Assembly (NCBI GenBank): GCA_021800165.1
Contig: JAJYZF010000001.1
Coordinates: forward strand, 1 to 64,000
DNA length: 64,000 nucleotides
Origin: Planctomycetota bacterium
GTDB taxonomy: Bacteria; Planctomycetota; Phycisphaerae; WQYP01
Reading direction: 5' to 3'
Shown here piece by piece: positions 50,415-59,984 of the stretch; within the stretch, counting starts at the first letter, position 1; every line of letters begins with the position of its first letter. A program made the translations under genes and the position numbers. The notes under the pieces are model-generated. The model had not been told where the DNA came from and did not search any database. It was given only the letters and a program-made list of their open reading frames with translations.

Positions 50415-50780
50415 ATGATACCGGGCCAAGCGGATCTGAAACGGCGGCGTTTTCATGCCGGCCTGCTGGCGGCCTTGGCGCTGGTGCTGGCGGCCACCGG
50501 CTGCTTGGGCTTGGTTATTTTACAGGGATTGCCGCACCGAGAGGTCAATGAATTGGTGGAGGTGCTCGCGGCGGGCATTGGTGTGGTGCTGGCGGCGGGC
50601 GGGGTGATTGCCGGCCTCAATGCTGGTGGAACTAAATTGGATTGGCCGGGCCACCGGACGCTTGAATTTTACAGGGCCACCGCCCGCTGGTTGATGGCGA
50701 TGCTGCAACTGGCGGCCATGACGGCCATGATTTTGGTTGTTTATTACCGCGTGCTGGGGCATCCGCTGCCGCGGTTTTAG
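50415..50780 (+). CDS. hypothetical membrane protein
   Basis: 121-aa ORF with three hydrophobic segments. Confidence 0.55.
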   Translation: MIPGQADLKRRRFHAGLLAALALVLAATGCLGLVILQGLPHREVNELVEVLAAGIGVVLAAGGVIAGLNAGGTKLDWPGHRTLEFYRATARWLMAMLQLAAMTAMILVVYYRVLGHPLPRF

Positions 50781-50794
50781 AATTTGCAAGGGGT

Positions 50795-51385
50795 TTGGTC
50801 ATGCCAGCAGTCGCCAGAGTGTCGGATTTTCCGGTTGATCGGCAGTTTTTGGACCGGTGGTCGCCGCGGGCTTTTTCGCCGGAACCTTTGACACGAGCCC
50901 AGGTGCAAACGGTTTTGGAGGCGGCGCGCTGGGCACCATCGTCTTTTAACGAGCAGCCATGGTTATTTGTGTTTGCCCAGAGCGCTGCGGACCTGGCCAA
51001 ATTCCGGCCGCTGCTGATGGATCAAAATCGCGTGTGGGCGGATCAAGCTCCGGTATTGGTGCTGATTTTTGCCCGCCGGCATTTTGCGCACAACGGCAAG
51101 GCCAACCGGCACTACATGTTTGATGCCGGGGCGGCCTGGATGAGCCTGGCATTGCAAGCTCGGAGTTTAGGACTCTATGCCCATGCCATGGGTGGCTTTC
51201 ATCAAGACAAGGCGTACGAAACGCTGGGCGTTCCGGCGGACCGCTATGAGGCTCTGTGCGCAGTGGCGATCGGGCGGTATGGGGATGCGGGCGGGCTTCC
51301 GCCGGCGCTGGCGGAAAAGGAGTCGCCCGGGCCGCGCAAGGCACTGGCGGAGATCGCCCACGAGGGCGGCTATCGTGCCCAATAG
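50795..51385 (+). CDS. nitroreductase family protein
   Basis: RWSPRAFSPEPLTRAQVQTVLEAARWAPSSFNEQPWLFVFA; AAWMSLALQARSLGLYAHAMGGF; start may be ATG 50801. Confidence 0.93.
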   Translation: MVMPAVARVSDFPVDRQFLDRWSPRAFSPEPLTRAQVQTVLEAARWAPSSFNEQPWLFVFAQSAADLAKFRPLLMDQNRVWADQAPVLVLIFARRHFAHNGKANRHYMFDAGAAWMSLALQARSLGLYAHAMGGFHQDKAYETLGVPADRYEALCAVAIGRYGDAGGLPPALAEKESPGPRKALAEIAHEGGYRAQ

Positions 51386-51605
51386 GTGGGGATAAGAAGT
51401 TCCGGGGGCGGGGGGAGGCGGTAGTGTTTGCCGGCACGGGCGGGATGCAGCCGGGTATGGGGAAGCGTGCGGGTTTTGCTGAAGGTTGCCGGGGCTGAAA
51501 GTTGCCGGATTTTAAGCCGGCATGGGCGGATATGACTTTTCCGCGGGCCGGGGCGTATAATGTGGCGGTGCGGCGGTATTCTTTTCGCCTGAAGAGGTCA
51601 ATGGC

Positions 51606-53063
51606 ATGGCGCGTGTGGTCATACTGGGTGCGGGAATTGCGGGTCATACGGCGGCTTTGTTTGCGCGGCGGAGGCTGCCGCAGCCCCATCAGGTTATTGT
51701 GGTATCGCCTAAAGATATTTACAACTGGATTCCATCGAATATATGGGTAGGCGTGGGGGCCATGTCGTGCAACGAGGTGGTGGTACCGCTGCGGCCGGTG
51801 TATGCGAAAATGGACATCGATTTCGTGCAGGGTCGGGCGGTGGAAATTCATCCCGAAGGGACCGGGGCGGTGGGTACGCCGCGGGTTATCGTGGAAAACA
51901 CGGGGGAAGAGGCGACGGGTCAGCGGCGGGAAATCGGCTACGATTATCTGATTAACGCGACCGGCCCGAAGCTCAATTTTGCGGCCACGCCGGGGCTTGG
52001 TCCGGATGGTTTTACGCAATCGGTCTGCACGTATGAACATGCGGATAAGGCGGCGGGCGCATTTTTGGCGGCGGTGGAAGAGATGAAAAAGGGCCGGACA
52101 CAAACCCTGCTCATCGGCACGGGCCACGGGATGTGTACGTGCGAAGGAGCGGCGTTTGAGTTTGTGTTGAATGTGGAATTTGAACTCCGGCGGCACCAGG
52201 TGCGGGATAAGGCCCGCGTGGTGTTTATCAGCAATGAACCGGAATTGGGGGATTTTGGGGTCGGGGGTATGCACTTCAAACGCGGGGGTTACGTGGTAAG
52301 CAGCAAATTGTTTGCCGAATCGCTGTTTGTGGAACGGGGGGTGGAATGGATCACCGGGGCACACGTGCAGAAAGTGGAGGCGGGCAAGGCGTTTTATGAA
52401 ACCCTGGATGGGGAAAGCCATGAACTGGCCTTTGATTTTGCCATGCTGCTGCCCCCATTCACCGGCATCGGGATGAAGGCGTTGGATCGGGCGGGGCAGG
52501 ACATCACGGCGGACCTGTTTATGCCCAATGGCTTTATGAAGGTGGATGCGGATTACGCCAAAAAAGATTATGCCCAGTGGAAGGCCGCGGACTGGCCGAA
52601 AACCTATCGCAATCCGAAGTATGCCAACATATTTGCGGTGGGTATTGCCTTTGCGCCGCCGCACGCCATTACCCGTCCGCGTGTGAGCGCCAAGGGCACG
52701 CCGATTTCGCCGGCCCCACCGCGAACGGGCATGCCGTCGGCGATCATCGGCCGCGTGGTGGCCAACAATATCGCGGACCTGGTGCTGGGGCGAACCCAGC
52801 GCCAGCCGAAGACCGCTTCCATGGCGGCGTTGGGGGCGGCATGTGTGGCGTCGGCGGGGGCGAACTGGTGGTCGGGCACGGCTGCTTCCATGACCATGTA
52901 CCCCATTGTGCCGGATTTTGAGCGGTTTCCGGAATACGGTCGGGATTTGAAGTTTACGTTTGGCGACATTGGGTCCGCCGGCCATTGGATCAAAAAAATT
53001 CTCCACTACATGTTTATCTACAAGGCCAAGGCTTTGCCGATGTGGTGGATGATTCCGGAGTGA
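51606..53063 (+). CDS. SQR-like FAD-dependent pyridine nucleotide-disulfide oxidoreductase
   Basis: ARVVILGAGIAGHTAALFARRRLPQPHQVIVVSPKDIYNWIPSNIWVGVGAM; DYLINATGPKL; NIFAVGIAFA. Confidence 0.85.
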   Translation: MARVVILGAGIAGHTAALFARRRLPQPHQVIVVSPKDIYNWIPSNIWVGVGAMSCNEVVVPLRPVYAKMDIDFVQGRAVEIHPEGTGAVGTPRVIVENTGEEATGQRREIGYDYLINATGPKLNFAATPGLGPDGFTQSVCTYEHADKAAGAFLAAVEEMKKGRTQTLLIGTGHGMCTCEGAAFEFVLNVEFELRRHQVRDKARVVFISNEPELGDFGVGGMHFKRGGYVVSSKLFAESLFVERGVEWITGAHVQKVEAGKAFYETLDGESHELAFDFAMLLPPFTGIGMKALDRAGQDITADLFMPNGFMKVDADYAKKDYAQWKAADWPKTYRNPKYANIFAVGIAFAPPHAITRPRVSAKGTPISPAPPRTGMPSAIIGRVVANNIADLVLGRTQRQPKTASMAALGAACVASAGANWWSGTAASMTMYPIVPDFERFPEYGRDLKFTFGDIGSAGHWIKKILHYMFIYKAKALPMWWMIPE

Positions 53064-53067
53064 CATC

Positions 53068-53208
53068 ATGAGCGTGAACAAAACCGATCAGCAGGCGCCG
53101 TTACCCACGCCCAGTACGCGCTTCTTCCGCACGTTTGTGCCGTGGCAGTTGCTGAAATTTATTCTGATCAATTTGAAAATGATCCGCATGATACGGCGGT
53201 CGCATTAG
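53068..53208 (+). CDS. 46-aa basic/hydrophobic microprotein
   Basis: MSVNKTDQQAPLPTPSTRFFRTFVPWQLLKFILINLKMIRMIRRSH*; ATG 4 nt after SQR stop; not in the supplied ORF track because of length. Confidence 0.5.
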   Translation: MSVNKTDQQAPLPTPSTRFFRTFVPWQLLKFILINLKMIRMIRRSH

Positions 53209-53412
53209 GCCAGCGGCGGCGGCCAGATACCACCCCTGGGTGTTGCTGGTGGAAATGGAGATAAAAGCTGAATTGGCGTACATTTCACATCTGTGGGCAG
53301 CACCGTTGGCCAGGTCATTTTAAACCAGCACCGGCCAAGCGGCTTAAGGCGTGCGGCAAGGCAGTCGGTGTCTCCGCTTGACATTGCCATGTTAGAACCG
53401 TAGAATTGGTTT

Positions 53413-53826
53413 ATGAAGTCGTCCGCTGGAATTACGGTGTTGCTGCTCCTGCTGACATGCACGTGGTCATTGCACCGCGGCACCTGCGCAGCGGATACGG
53501 GCATGGCAGTGTCGCGGGCCACCGCCATCAGCGCCGGCGCTTCTTTGGCTGCAAAAGCCGAGGCGGGGATGCGGGGTTACGTGGGCGCAGCAGCGCGTCT
53601 TTCGCGCCCGTGCCATTGTCAGCCGAGGCCGCCGACAGTGGCTCTCCGGCCGGGCTTGACCGCACCCGCGCGCGACCCTGTGGCCGGGGCATTTCTTCAG
53701 TACCGCGTACTTCCATCGGCCTTGGTCATCTCCTGCGATAACCATTTTCACCACCACAACCGGCATTCTTTCCCAGATCGCAACCAAAGCACACTCACCT
53801 GGTTGCACTGCGCCCTGATCATTTGA
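53413..53826 (+). CDS. hypothetical secreted Cys/His-containing protein upstream of RND operon
   Basis: MKSSAGITVLLLLLTCTWSLHRGTCA signal peptide-like; HCQ...ISCDNHFHHHNRHSF. Confidence 0.4.
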   Translation: MKSSAGITVLLLLLTCTWSLHRGTCAADTGMAVSRATAISAGASLAAKAEAGMRGYVGAAARLSRPCHCQPRPPTVALRPGLTAPARDPVAGAFLQYRVLPSALVISCDNHFHHHNRHSFPDRNQSTLTWLHCALII

Positions 53827-53961
53827 TGTTATTACTCTCGCCCCAGGCAGGCCCGCTACGCCAGGATGATGGCGTGTCCGGTCGCCTCCACCAACGCAAG
53901 AGTATCCGCAATTCGGGCGTTACGCCTCAATCGCAAGGCGAATTTGTAGAAAGGATGCAAA

Positions 53962-55401
53962 GTGAAGAAAACACCCGGCAAGTTGCCGTCGGCATACCCG
54001 TTTCCCCGACTTCTGCCGCTGCTGCTGACGCTGCTGCTGACGACGGGCTGCCAATCATACCACAGCAAGCCACTGAATTCGCGAACTGTGGCCCAGGCGT
54101 TGGCCACGCCGTCGTGGCACAAACTGCGTGTTGCGGTACAAGCAACCAGCTTGATCCAATTGCCCAAAACCATGCTCTCGCCCTCGCAGGGCCTGACACC
54201 GAACCGTGCAGCCGCGCTGGCGCTGATTCTCAATCCGTCATTGCGAGCTTTCCGCGACTTGCATGGCGAAGCCTCCGCCCAGCTTTTACAAGCTGGCATT
54301 CTTACCAATCCCCAACTCTCCGCCGACACGAATTTTGTCACTGGCGGCTTCCGCACCAATACCTTTAATGCCTATGGGGTGGGGGTGAGCTGGAATATTC
54401 GCCAACTGATTGATCGCCAAGCCCGCATCAGTGCCGCGCGTTACCAGGTGAAACAGGTGGATCTGGTGGTGGCATGGCGCGAATGGCAGATCGCTCAGGC
54501 GGCCCGACTGGCAGTTTACGCCATGGCCGCCGCCAAGACACAATTGCGAGAGGCCCTGCGTTCCCAGAGCGAGCTTGGCAAGGTCTACACCGTGGCGCGG
54601 CGCGCCAGCAAGCTGGGTCTGGTCACGCTTTTTGACCTTGGATTGGCGCTCCACGCGAGCCAGCAGGCGCAGGCCCTGGTGCTGGCATCCCAGCAGTCTC
54701 TGGCGGAAAGCCAGGTGGCTCTGGCCCAGGCCATGGGGCTGCCAGCGGGCACGACCTTCACCTTAAGTCCGTCCGTCCGGCTGCCGGTCACTTGTCGCTT
54801 GCCCAGCGTAGTGCTACTGGAAAAAAAGGTGGAGCGGCGGCGGCTTGATTTGCTGGCCCTGCACATGGGCTACCAGAGCCAGCAGGAGCGGTTGCGGGCC
54901 GCGGTGCTGCGGCAGTTTCCCAAGGTCGGCATCGGCTTTGTGCAGGCCAGCGACGCTAATAATGTCCACACCACCGGCTTTGGCGTGACCATCAACTTGC
55001 CCATTTTTGACCGTAACCAGGGCCGGATCGCGCAGGCCCGGGCGACGCGCCAGGCGATTTATGACGATTACATCGCGCGCGTGTTTGATGCCCGGGCGGA
55101 TATCGGTGCCGCAGCCGTGAACATCCGGGCGCTGCGGCGGCGCATCAGCCAAGCCCAGTCCGGTGCACGTCAATACAAACTCTTGGCCCAGCGCGAACGG
55201 CGCGGCCTGCGGACGCGGAACCTGGACATTGGGGTTTATGCGGCCGCCGTCGCGCAGGCGGAGCAGGCGCGGATCCAACTGGTAAAGTTGCGTTATCAAC
55301 TCGCCCGGAATCTCATCGCCTTGGAATTGGCTTCCGGCGATGCTCTGGCTAAACCACCTATGCGGCCGGTTGCCGCCGCAGCCTATGGAGAAACACGATG
55401 A
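53962..55401 (+). CDS. TolC-like outer membrane efflux protein (lipoprotein type)
   Basis: LLLTLLLTTGCQSYH lipobox; long coiled-coil-like repeats, Asn/Gln/Ala-rich helices; followed by HlyD and RND genes. Confidence 0.9.
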   Translation: MKKTPGKLPSAYPFPRLLPLLLTLLLTTGCQSYHSKPLNSRTVAQALATPSWHKLRVAVQATSLIQLPKTMLSPSQGLTPNRAAALALILNPSLRAFRDLHGEASAQLLQAGILTNPQLSADTNFVTGGFRTNTFNAYGVGVSWNIRQLIDRQARISAARYQVKQVDLVVAWREWQIAQAARLAVYAMAAAKTQLREALRSQSELGKVYTVARRASKLGLVTLFDLGLALHASQQAQALVLASQQSLAESQVALAQAMGLPAGTTFTLSPSVRLPVTCRLPSVVLLEKKVERRRLDLLALHMGYQSQQERLRAAVLRQFPKVGIGFVQASDANNVHTTGFGVTINLPIFDRNQGRIAQARATRQAIYDDYIARVFDARADIGAAAVNIRALRRRISQAQSGARQYKLLAQRERRGLRTRNLDIGVYAAAVAQAEQARIQLVKLRYQLARNLIALELASGDALAKPPMRPVAAAAYGETR

Positions 55402-56486
55402 AACGTTTTACCGGCTTTATGATTACTGTTCTGGCGCTGGCGGCGGGAATTGCCATCGGCTACGCCTTGGCGAGATGGGGAAAGCCATCCCGCGGCGGTG
55501 CCAGCGACGGCGGCACAAAGCATTCCAGCGCCGTGGCCAGCGTGCAAACCGTATCCATCCGCCTTGGAAAAATCACCCGAGCCGTCGGGGTTTACGGCAA
55601 AGTGACGGCGAATCGTGGATTGGAAAAAAGCGTTTCGGTGGCTTTTGAATCACGTGTGCTCAAGGTCTTCGTGATCGAGAATCAAAGAGTCAAGGCGGGC
55701 CAGCCTTTGCTGCAAATTCAGGCCAGCCCGGCGGAGCGTTTGAAGCTCGCCGAGGCGGCCAACGAGGTGCAGATTACCCAGGCCCAGCTACGCCTGACTC
55801 AAAGCAAATTCCATCTTCAATTGGCCACGCGCGCGGATCTGGCCACCGCCCGCCACGCCCTGGCCATCGCCTCCCTGAAACTCGCCCAACTGCGCCGCCT
55901 GGGAGTGGGAACCGTGACGACGCTGCGGGCCCCGGAGACGGCCACCGTGGCCGAGGTGGCCGCGATTCCCGGCGCGCTGGAACCACGCGGGACCCCGCTG
56001 GTGAATTTACTGTCCCAAAGCGCGATCATGGTGGTATTAAAGGTACTGCCGCCAGAGGTGCGGCACCTGCGCGTCGGGCAAAACCTTACGCTCTCCATCG
56101 CCACCCAGGACGCGGCCATCCATGAGATCGGAACCATCCGTATGATCGCCGGACGGGTTGATCCCCACAGCGGCTTTGTGAACGTGTATGTAACACCGCG
56201 TCAGGCGGCGAACCTGCTGATCGGCGACTACGCTTCCAGCAGGATACCCATCGCCGCAAGCATCGGATTCATCGTGCCACACTCGGCCGTGCTGCCGTGC
56301 CGTGAAGGCGAATGTCTGTTTACCGTGAAAGGCAGGCACGCCGTTGAGCACCTTGTGCGAAAAGGAGTGTCTAACGACCGCGAGGTGGAGGTGCTGGCAC
56401 CTAACTTGCGTGTCGGCGAGCCGGTGGTGATCAGGGGCAATGGGGTTCTGACCAATGGCATGACCGTCGTGGTGAGGAATAAATGA
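55398..56486 (+). CDS. RND efflux periplasmic adaptor subunit
   Basis: ESRVLKVFVIENQRVKAGQPLLQIQASPAERLKLAEAANEVQITQAQLRLTQSK; ATGA overlap with preceding gene. Confidence 0.93.
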   Translation: MKRFTGFMITVLALAAGIAIGYALARWGKPSRGGASDGGTKHSSAVASVQTVSIRLGKITRAVGVYGKVTANRGLEKSVSVAFESRVLKVFVIENQRVKAGQPLLQIQASPAERLKLAEAANEVQITQAQLRLTQSKFHLQLATRADLATARHALAIASLKLAQLRRLGVGTVTTLRAPETATVAEVAAIPGALEPRGTPLVNLLSQSAIMVVLKVLPPEVRHLRVGQNLTLSIATQDAAIHEIGTIRMIAGRVDPHSGFVNVYVTPRQAANLLIGDYASSRIPIAASIGFIVPHSAVLPCREGECLFTVKGRHAVEHLVRKGVSNDREVEVLAPNLRVGEPVVIRGNGVLTNGMTVVVRNK

Positions 56487-59400
56487 TGAACTTTAATGAA
56501 TGGATTCACCAGCACACCCGCTCGGTGATTTTCGTGATGGTGGTACTGGCCTTGGCGGGCACGCTGGCCGCTTTTATTCTGCCGGTGTCGCTGTTTCCGC
56601 GGGCAAGTTGGCCGCGAATTGAGATAACCGTCAACTCCGGCGACCGCACGGCGAAGATCATCGCGGTGCAGGTAACGTATCCGGTGGAAAAGGCCATTCG
56701 CGCAATTTTGGGTGTGCAGCGGGTTACGTCGACCACCAGCCGCGGCACCGCGGATATTTACGCTGAATTCGGCTGGGGAAAAAACATGGTTCAATCGCTA
56801 CTGCTGGTGCAGTCGGCGGTCAACAATGTGTTGCCGTCTCTGCCGGCCGGCACCACCGCCGTGGTCCGACTGCGCAACCCGACGAATTATCAGGTGATCA
56901 GCTACAGCCTCACCTCTTCGCGGATATCGCCGTCGCGTTTGCGGCGTATTGCGCGGTACCAGATACGGCCGTTACTGCTGGGGATCAAGGGGGTGGCCAG
57001 AGTGGGAGTGGAAGGCGGACAAACCCGGGAATTTCACGTCGTGATAAACCCAGCCGAGCTGGCCGCCCACAAGCTCACCATCAACGACGTCACCCGCGCC
57101 GTGGCGGCCAACAATGTCTTCAAAACCGTCGGAAAAATGGAGGATCACGACAAGCTCTATCTCGTGGTGGCGGATTCGCGGTTTCACGATGCGCAACAAA
57201 TCGGTCGAATTGCGATCACCGCCGTTGGCGGCGGCATCGTGCATCTGCGCGACGTGGCCCACGTGGAGGCATCGTACGCGCCGGTCTGGACACGCGCCAC
57301 CGCCAACGGCCAACCTGCCGTGCTGGTTAACGTTTACGAGCAACCCAGCGGCAACACCGTCAAAATCATCAGCCAGACCCGCGCCGTGATCGCCCGGATC
57401 CAACACAAATTGCCCTCTGGTACCGTGGTTAACCTCTGGTACAACCAAGGCTCCATTCTCACGGAATCGGCGATCAGTGTCCGCGACGCGGTGCTGGTGG
57501 GGCTGGTGATGGCCGTGTTGGTGCTGCTGGTATTTTTGCGCAACTGGAAAATTACGATCCTGGCCACCCTGGTGGTTCCCGCCGCCCTGACCACGACGGT
57601 GTTGCTGCTGCACTTATTTAACATGAGCTTCAACATTATGACGCTCGGAGGGATGGCCGCGGCCGTCGGTTTGATTATCGACGATGCCATCGTGATGATC
57701 GAGCACATTATGCGCCGGGTTGGTGAGAGCGGCGGAACCTATCGCCAGAAGATCATCAGCGCCAGCGGTGAATTCACCCGTCCGCTGGCGGGTTCCTCCG
57801 CTTCGACCATCATCATCTTTGCGCCTTTGGCGTTCTGGTCGAGTCTGGTGGGGGAATTTTTCAAGGCGCTGTCGCTGACCATGGCGGCGGCGTTACTGGT
57901 GTCATTTCTCCTATCCTGGCTGGTGTTGCCGGTGCTGGCTACGAAAATGCTCAATGAAAGAGACGCCATACCTCATAAGCCGGGCTGGCTGACCCGCACC
58001 ATTCATTCCAGCTATGAATGGATGATGCGGCATCTGATTTCCCGGCCGGCGCTGGTGCTGTTGTTGATAGTCCCGGTGCTGGCGTTGGGCTATGTGGCCT
58101 ATCAGCATGTCGGCAGTGGCTTTATGCCGGACATGGATGAGGGCGGGTTTAGCATGTTTTACATCGCGCCATCCGGTGGATCGCTCACGCAAACCGATCA
58201 ACTGCTTCGCCAGGTGGGGCGAATCCTGCGGACCAACCCTTATGTGGCCACCTATTCGCGCCGCACCGGCATGCAGCTCGGCGGCAGCCTGACCGAGTCG
58301 TACAAGGGCGACTATTACGTGCAACTCAAGCCCTTCCCGCGGCCGCCGATTGAGGCGGTCATGGCCAGCATCGCGCGCGATATTCACCACCGGGTGCCGG
58401 GCCTTTACGTTGATCCCGAACAGCTCATGCAGGACCAGATTGGTGATCTGACCGCGGTACCGCAGCCGATCCGCGTGGAGATATTTTCCGACCACCAGAG
58501 CGTTCTGGACCGCCAGGCCCGCAAAGTGCTCGCGGCCATTGAAACCGTGCCGGGCGTGGCCGATGCCCGCAGTGGCGTGGTGCTGGCCGGCGATTCGCTG
58601 TATGTCAAAATCAACTCGGTGGCGGCCGCGATTCACGGCATGACGCCACAACGCGTCGCACGATTCATCCGGGAGTACGTTTACGGCGTGGTGGCCACCA
58701 CTATTCGGCGCGGGCCGCAGATGATCGGCGTAAGGGTTTGGGCACCGGCCGATGAACGGCGCACCGTCGCGGATCTGCAAAAGCTCCGACTGCGGGCACC
58801 AAACGGCCGGCAATTCGCCCTAGGCCAGGTCGCTCAGGTCCAGATCCGCTCTGGTGAGCAGGAAATCGATCACATCAACCTCAAGCGGATGATCGCGGTA
58901 ACAGCGCGAATTCACGGCCGGGATATGGGATCCACCATGGCCCAGGTAAAAAAAGTCCTGAATCGCCCGGGGCTGTTTCCCAAAGGCGTGTATTACCGGC
59001 TTGGCGGACTTTATCATCAGCAACAAATCGCCTTTCGCGGGCTGCTGGTGGTCATGCTCGGCGGCGTGCTGTTGGTGTTTTTGCTGCTGCTGTTTTTGTA
59101 TGAAAGCTTTGGCGCAGCGCTGGCCATGATGGTTATTCCGCTGCTGACGTTGGCGTGTGTATTCATCGGGCTGTGGCTCACCCACACCCAACTCAATATT
59201 TCCTCCATGATGGGCATGACGATGGTAGTGGGCATTGTTACAGAGGTAACTATTTTCTATTATTCGGAGTACCACGAACTGCGGGATCATGAGCACGGCA
59301 TGCGCCGGCTGATTCAGGCCGGCGTAAACCGGATGCGACCTATCGCCATGACCACCATCGCCGCCATTCTTGCCCTGTCGCCGTTGGCGCTGGTGCTAAG

Positions 59401-59518
59401 CCCCGGCGCGGCCATGCAACAACCGCTGGCCATTGCCATCATCAGCGGGCTCATGGTGCAAATGCCGCTGACCCTGCTGGTATTGCCGGTCCTGCTGGGA
59501 TTCCGGCATGAGCATTGA
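56483..59518 (+). CDS. RND efflux transporter permease subunit
   Basis: 1011 aa; GGMAAAVGLIIDDAIVMIEHIMRR; paired TM blocks; overlaps stop of adaptor gene. Confidence 0.96.
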   Translation: MMNFNEWIHQHTRSVIFVMVVLALAGTLAAFILPVSLFPRASWPRIEITVNSGDRTAKIIAVQVTYPVEKAIRAILGVQRVTSTTSRGTADIYAEFGWGKNMVQSLLLVQSAVNNVLPSLPAGTTAVVRLRNPTNYQVISYSLTSSRISPSRLRRIARYQIRPLLLGIKGVARVGVEGGQTREFHVVINPAELAAHKLTINDVTRAVAANNVFKTVGKMEDHDKLYLVVADSRFHDAQQIGRIAITAVGGGIVHLRDVAHVEASYAPVWTRATANGQPAVLVNVYEQPSGNTVKIISQTRAVIARIQHKLPSGTVVNLWYNQGSILTESAISVRDAVLVGLVMAVLVLLVFLRNWKITILATLVVPAALTTTVLLLHLFNMSFNIMTLGGMAAAVGLIIDDAIVMIEHIMRRVGESGGTYRQKIISASGEFTRPLAGSSASTIIIFAPLAFWSSLVGEFFKALSLTMAAALLVSFLLSWLVLPVLATKMLNERDAIPHKPGWLTRTIHSSYEWMMRHLISRPALVLLLIVPVLALGYVAYQHVGSGFMPDMDEGGFSMFYIAPSGGSLTQTDQLLRQVGRILRTNPYVATYSRRTGMQLGGSLTESYKGDYYVQLKPFPRPPIEAVMASIARDIHHRVPGLYVDPEQLMQDQIGDLTAVPQPIRVEIFSDHQSVLDRQARKVLAAIETVPGVADARSGVVLAGDSLYVKINSVAAAIHGMTPQRVARFIREYVYGVVATTIRRGPQMIGVRVWAPADERRTVADLQKLRLRAPNGRQFALGQVAQVQIRSGEQEIDHINLKRMIAVTARIHGRDMGSTMAQVKKVLNRPGLFPKGVYYRLGGLYHQQQIAFRGLLVVMLGGVLLVFLLLLFLYESFGAALAMMVIPLLTLACVFIGLWLTHTQLNISSMMGMTMVVGIVTEVTIFYYSEYHELRDHEHGMRRLIQAGVNRMRPIAMTTIAAILALSPLALVLSPGAAMQQPLAIAIISGLMVQMPLTLLVLPVLLGFRHEH

Positions 59519-59984
59519 TCGCACGCCAGGTGCGGTTTCCCACATTGAGTACGGGAATGACCCGCACATGAAGCAGGGACAGCGCGCCTGATCTGTGATT
59601 ATGCGCCGCCGCTGTGTCGGGTGTGGCGAAGGGCGGTTCTGGCGCATGCGTGATGTCTGCGGCGGCGTATGCCTATCGCCCGGAGCACCGGCACCGCGCC
59701 TCCACATCTTTTTCAGGATGGTTTCACTTCAAGTCGTCGAGGGGCTCTGTGATAATGTCGGCGGACGGCTACTTCTTATATGAACCGCCAAGGCGGATTT
59801 TCGGAACGTCTGGCCTCCATGGGACTCCATGGGATGGGAACTCTGGGCAGCCAGGGACGCAACCTCGATCGCGCCGGTTCGCCAAGCGCACCGTTGGCCA
59901 TGGTGTAAGATGGGATGGCGGTTGTGGTTCGTCGCAAACGACGTTGACCAGACTCATGGCCGTGCGATGGTGGGCTGTTGCCGT

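Noticed and set aside
50946-53081. 711-aa minus-strand ORF
   Set aside because: Antisense to the nitroreductase and SQR genes; Arg/His/Pro-rich composition typical of a shadow frame in GC-rich DNA
57911-58813. 300-aa minus-strand ORF
   Set aside because: Antisense to the RND permease
59780-59908. 42-aa plus-strand ORF MNRQGGFSERLASMGLHGMGTLGSQGRNLDRAGSPSAPLAMV
   Set aside because: No clear RBS or family; may be chance, kept only as a note
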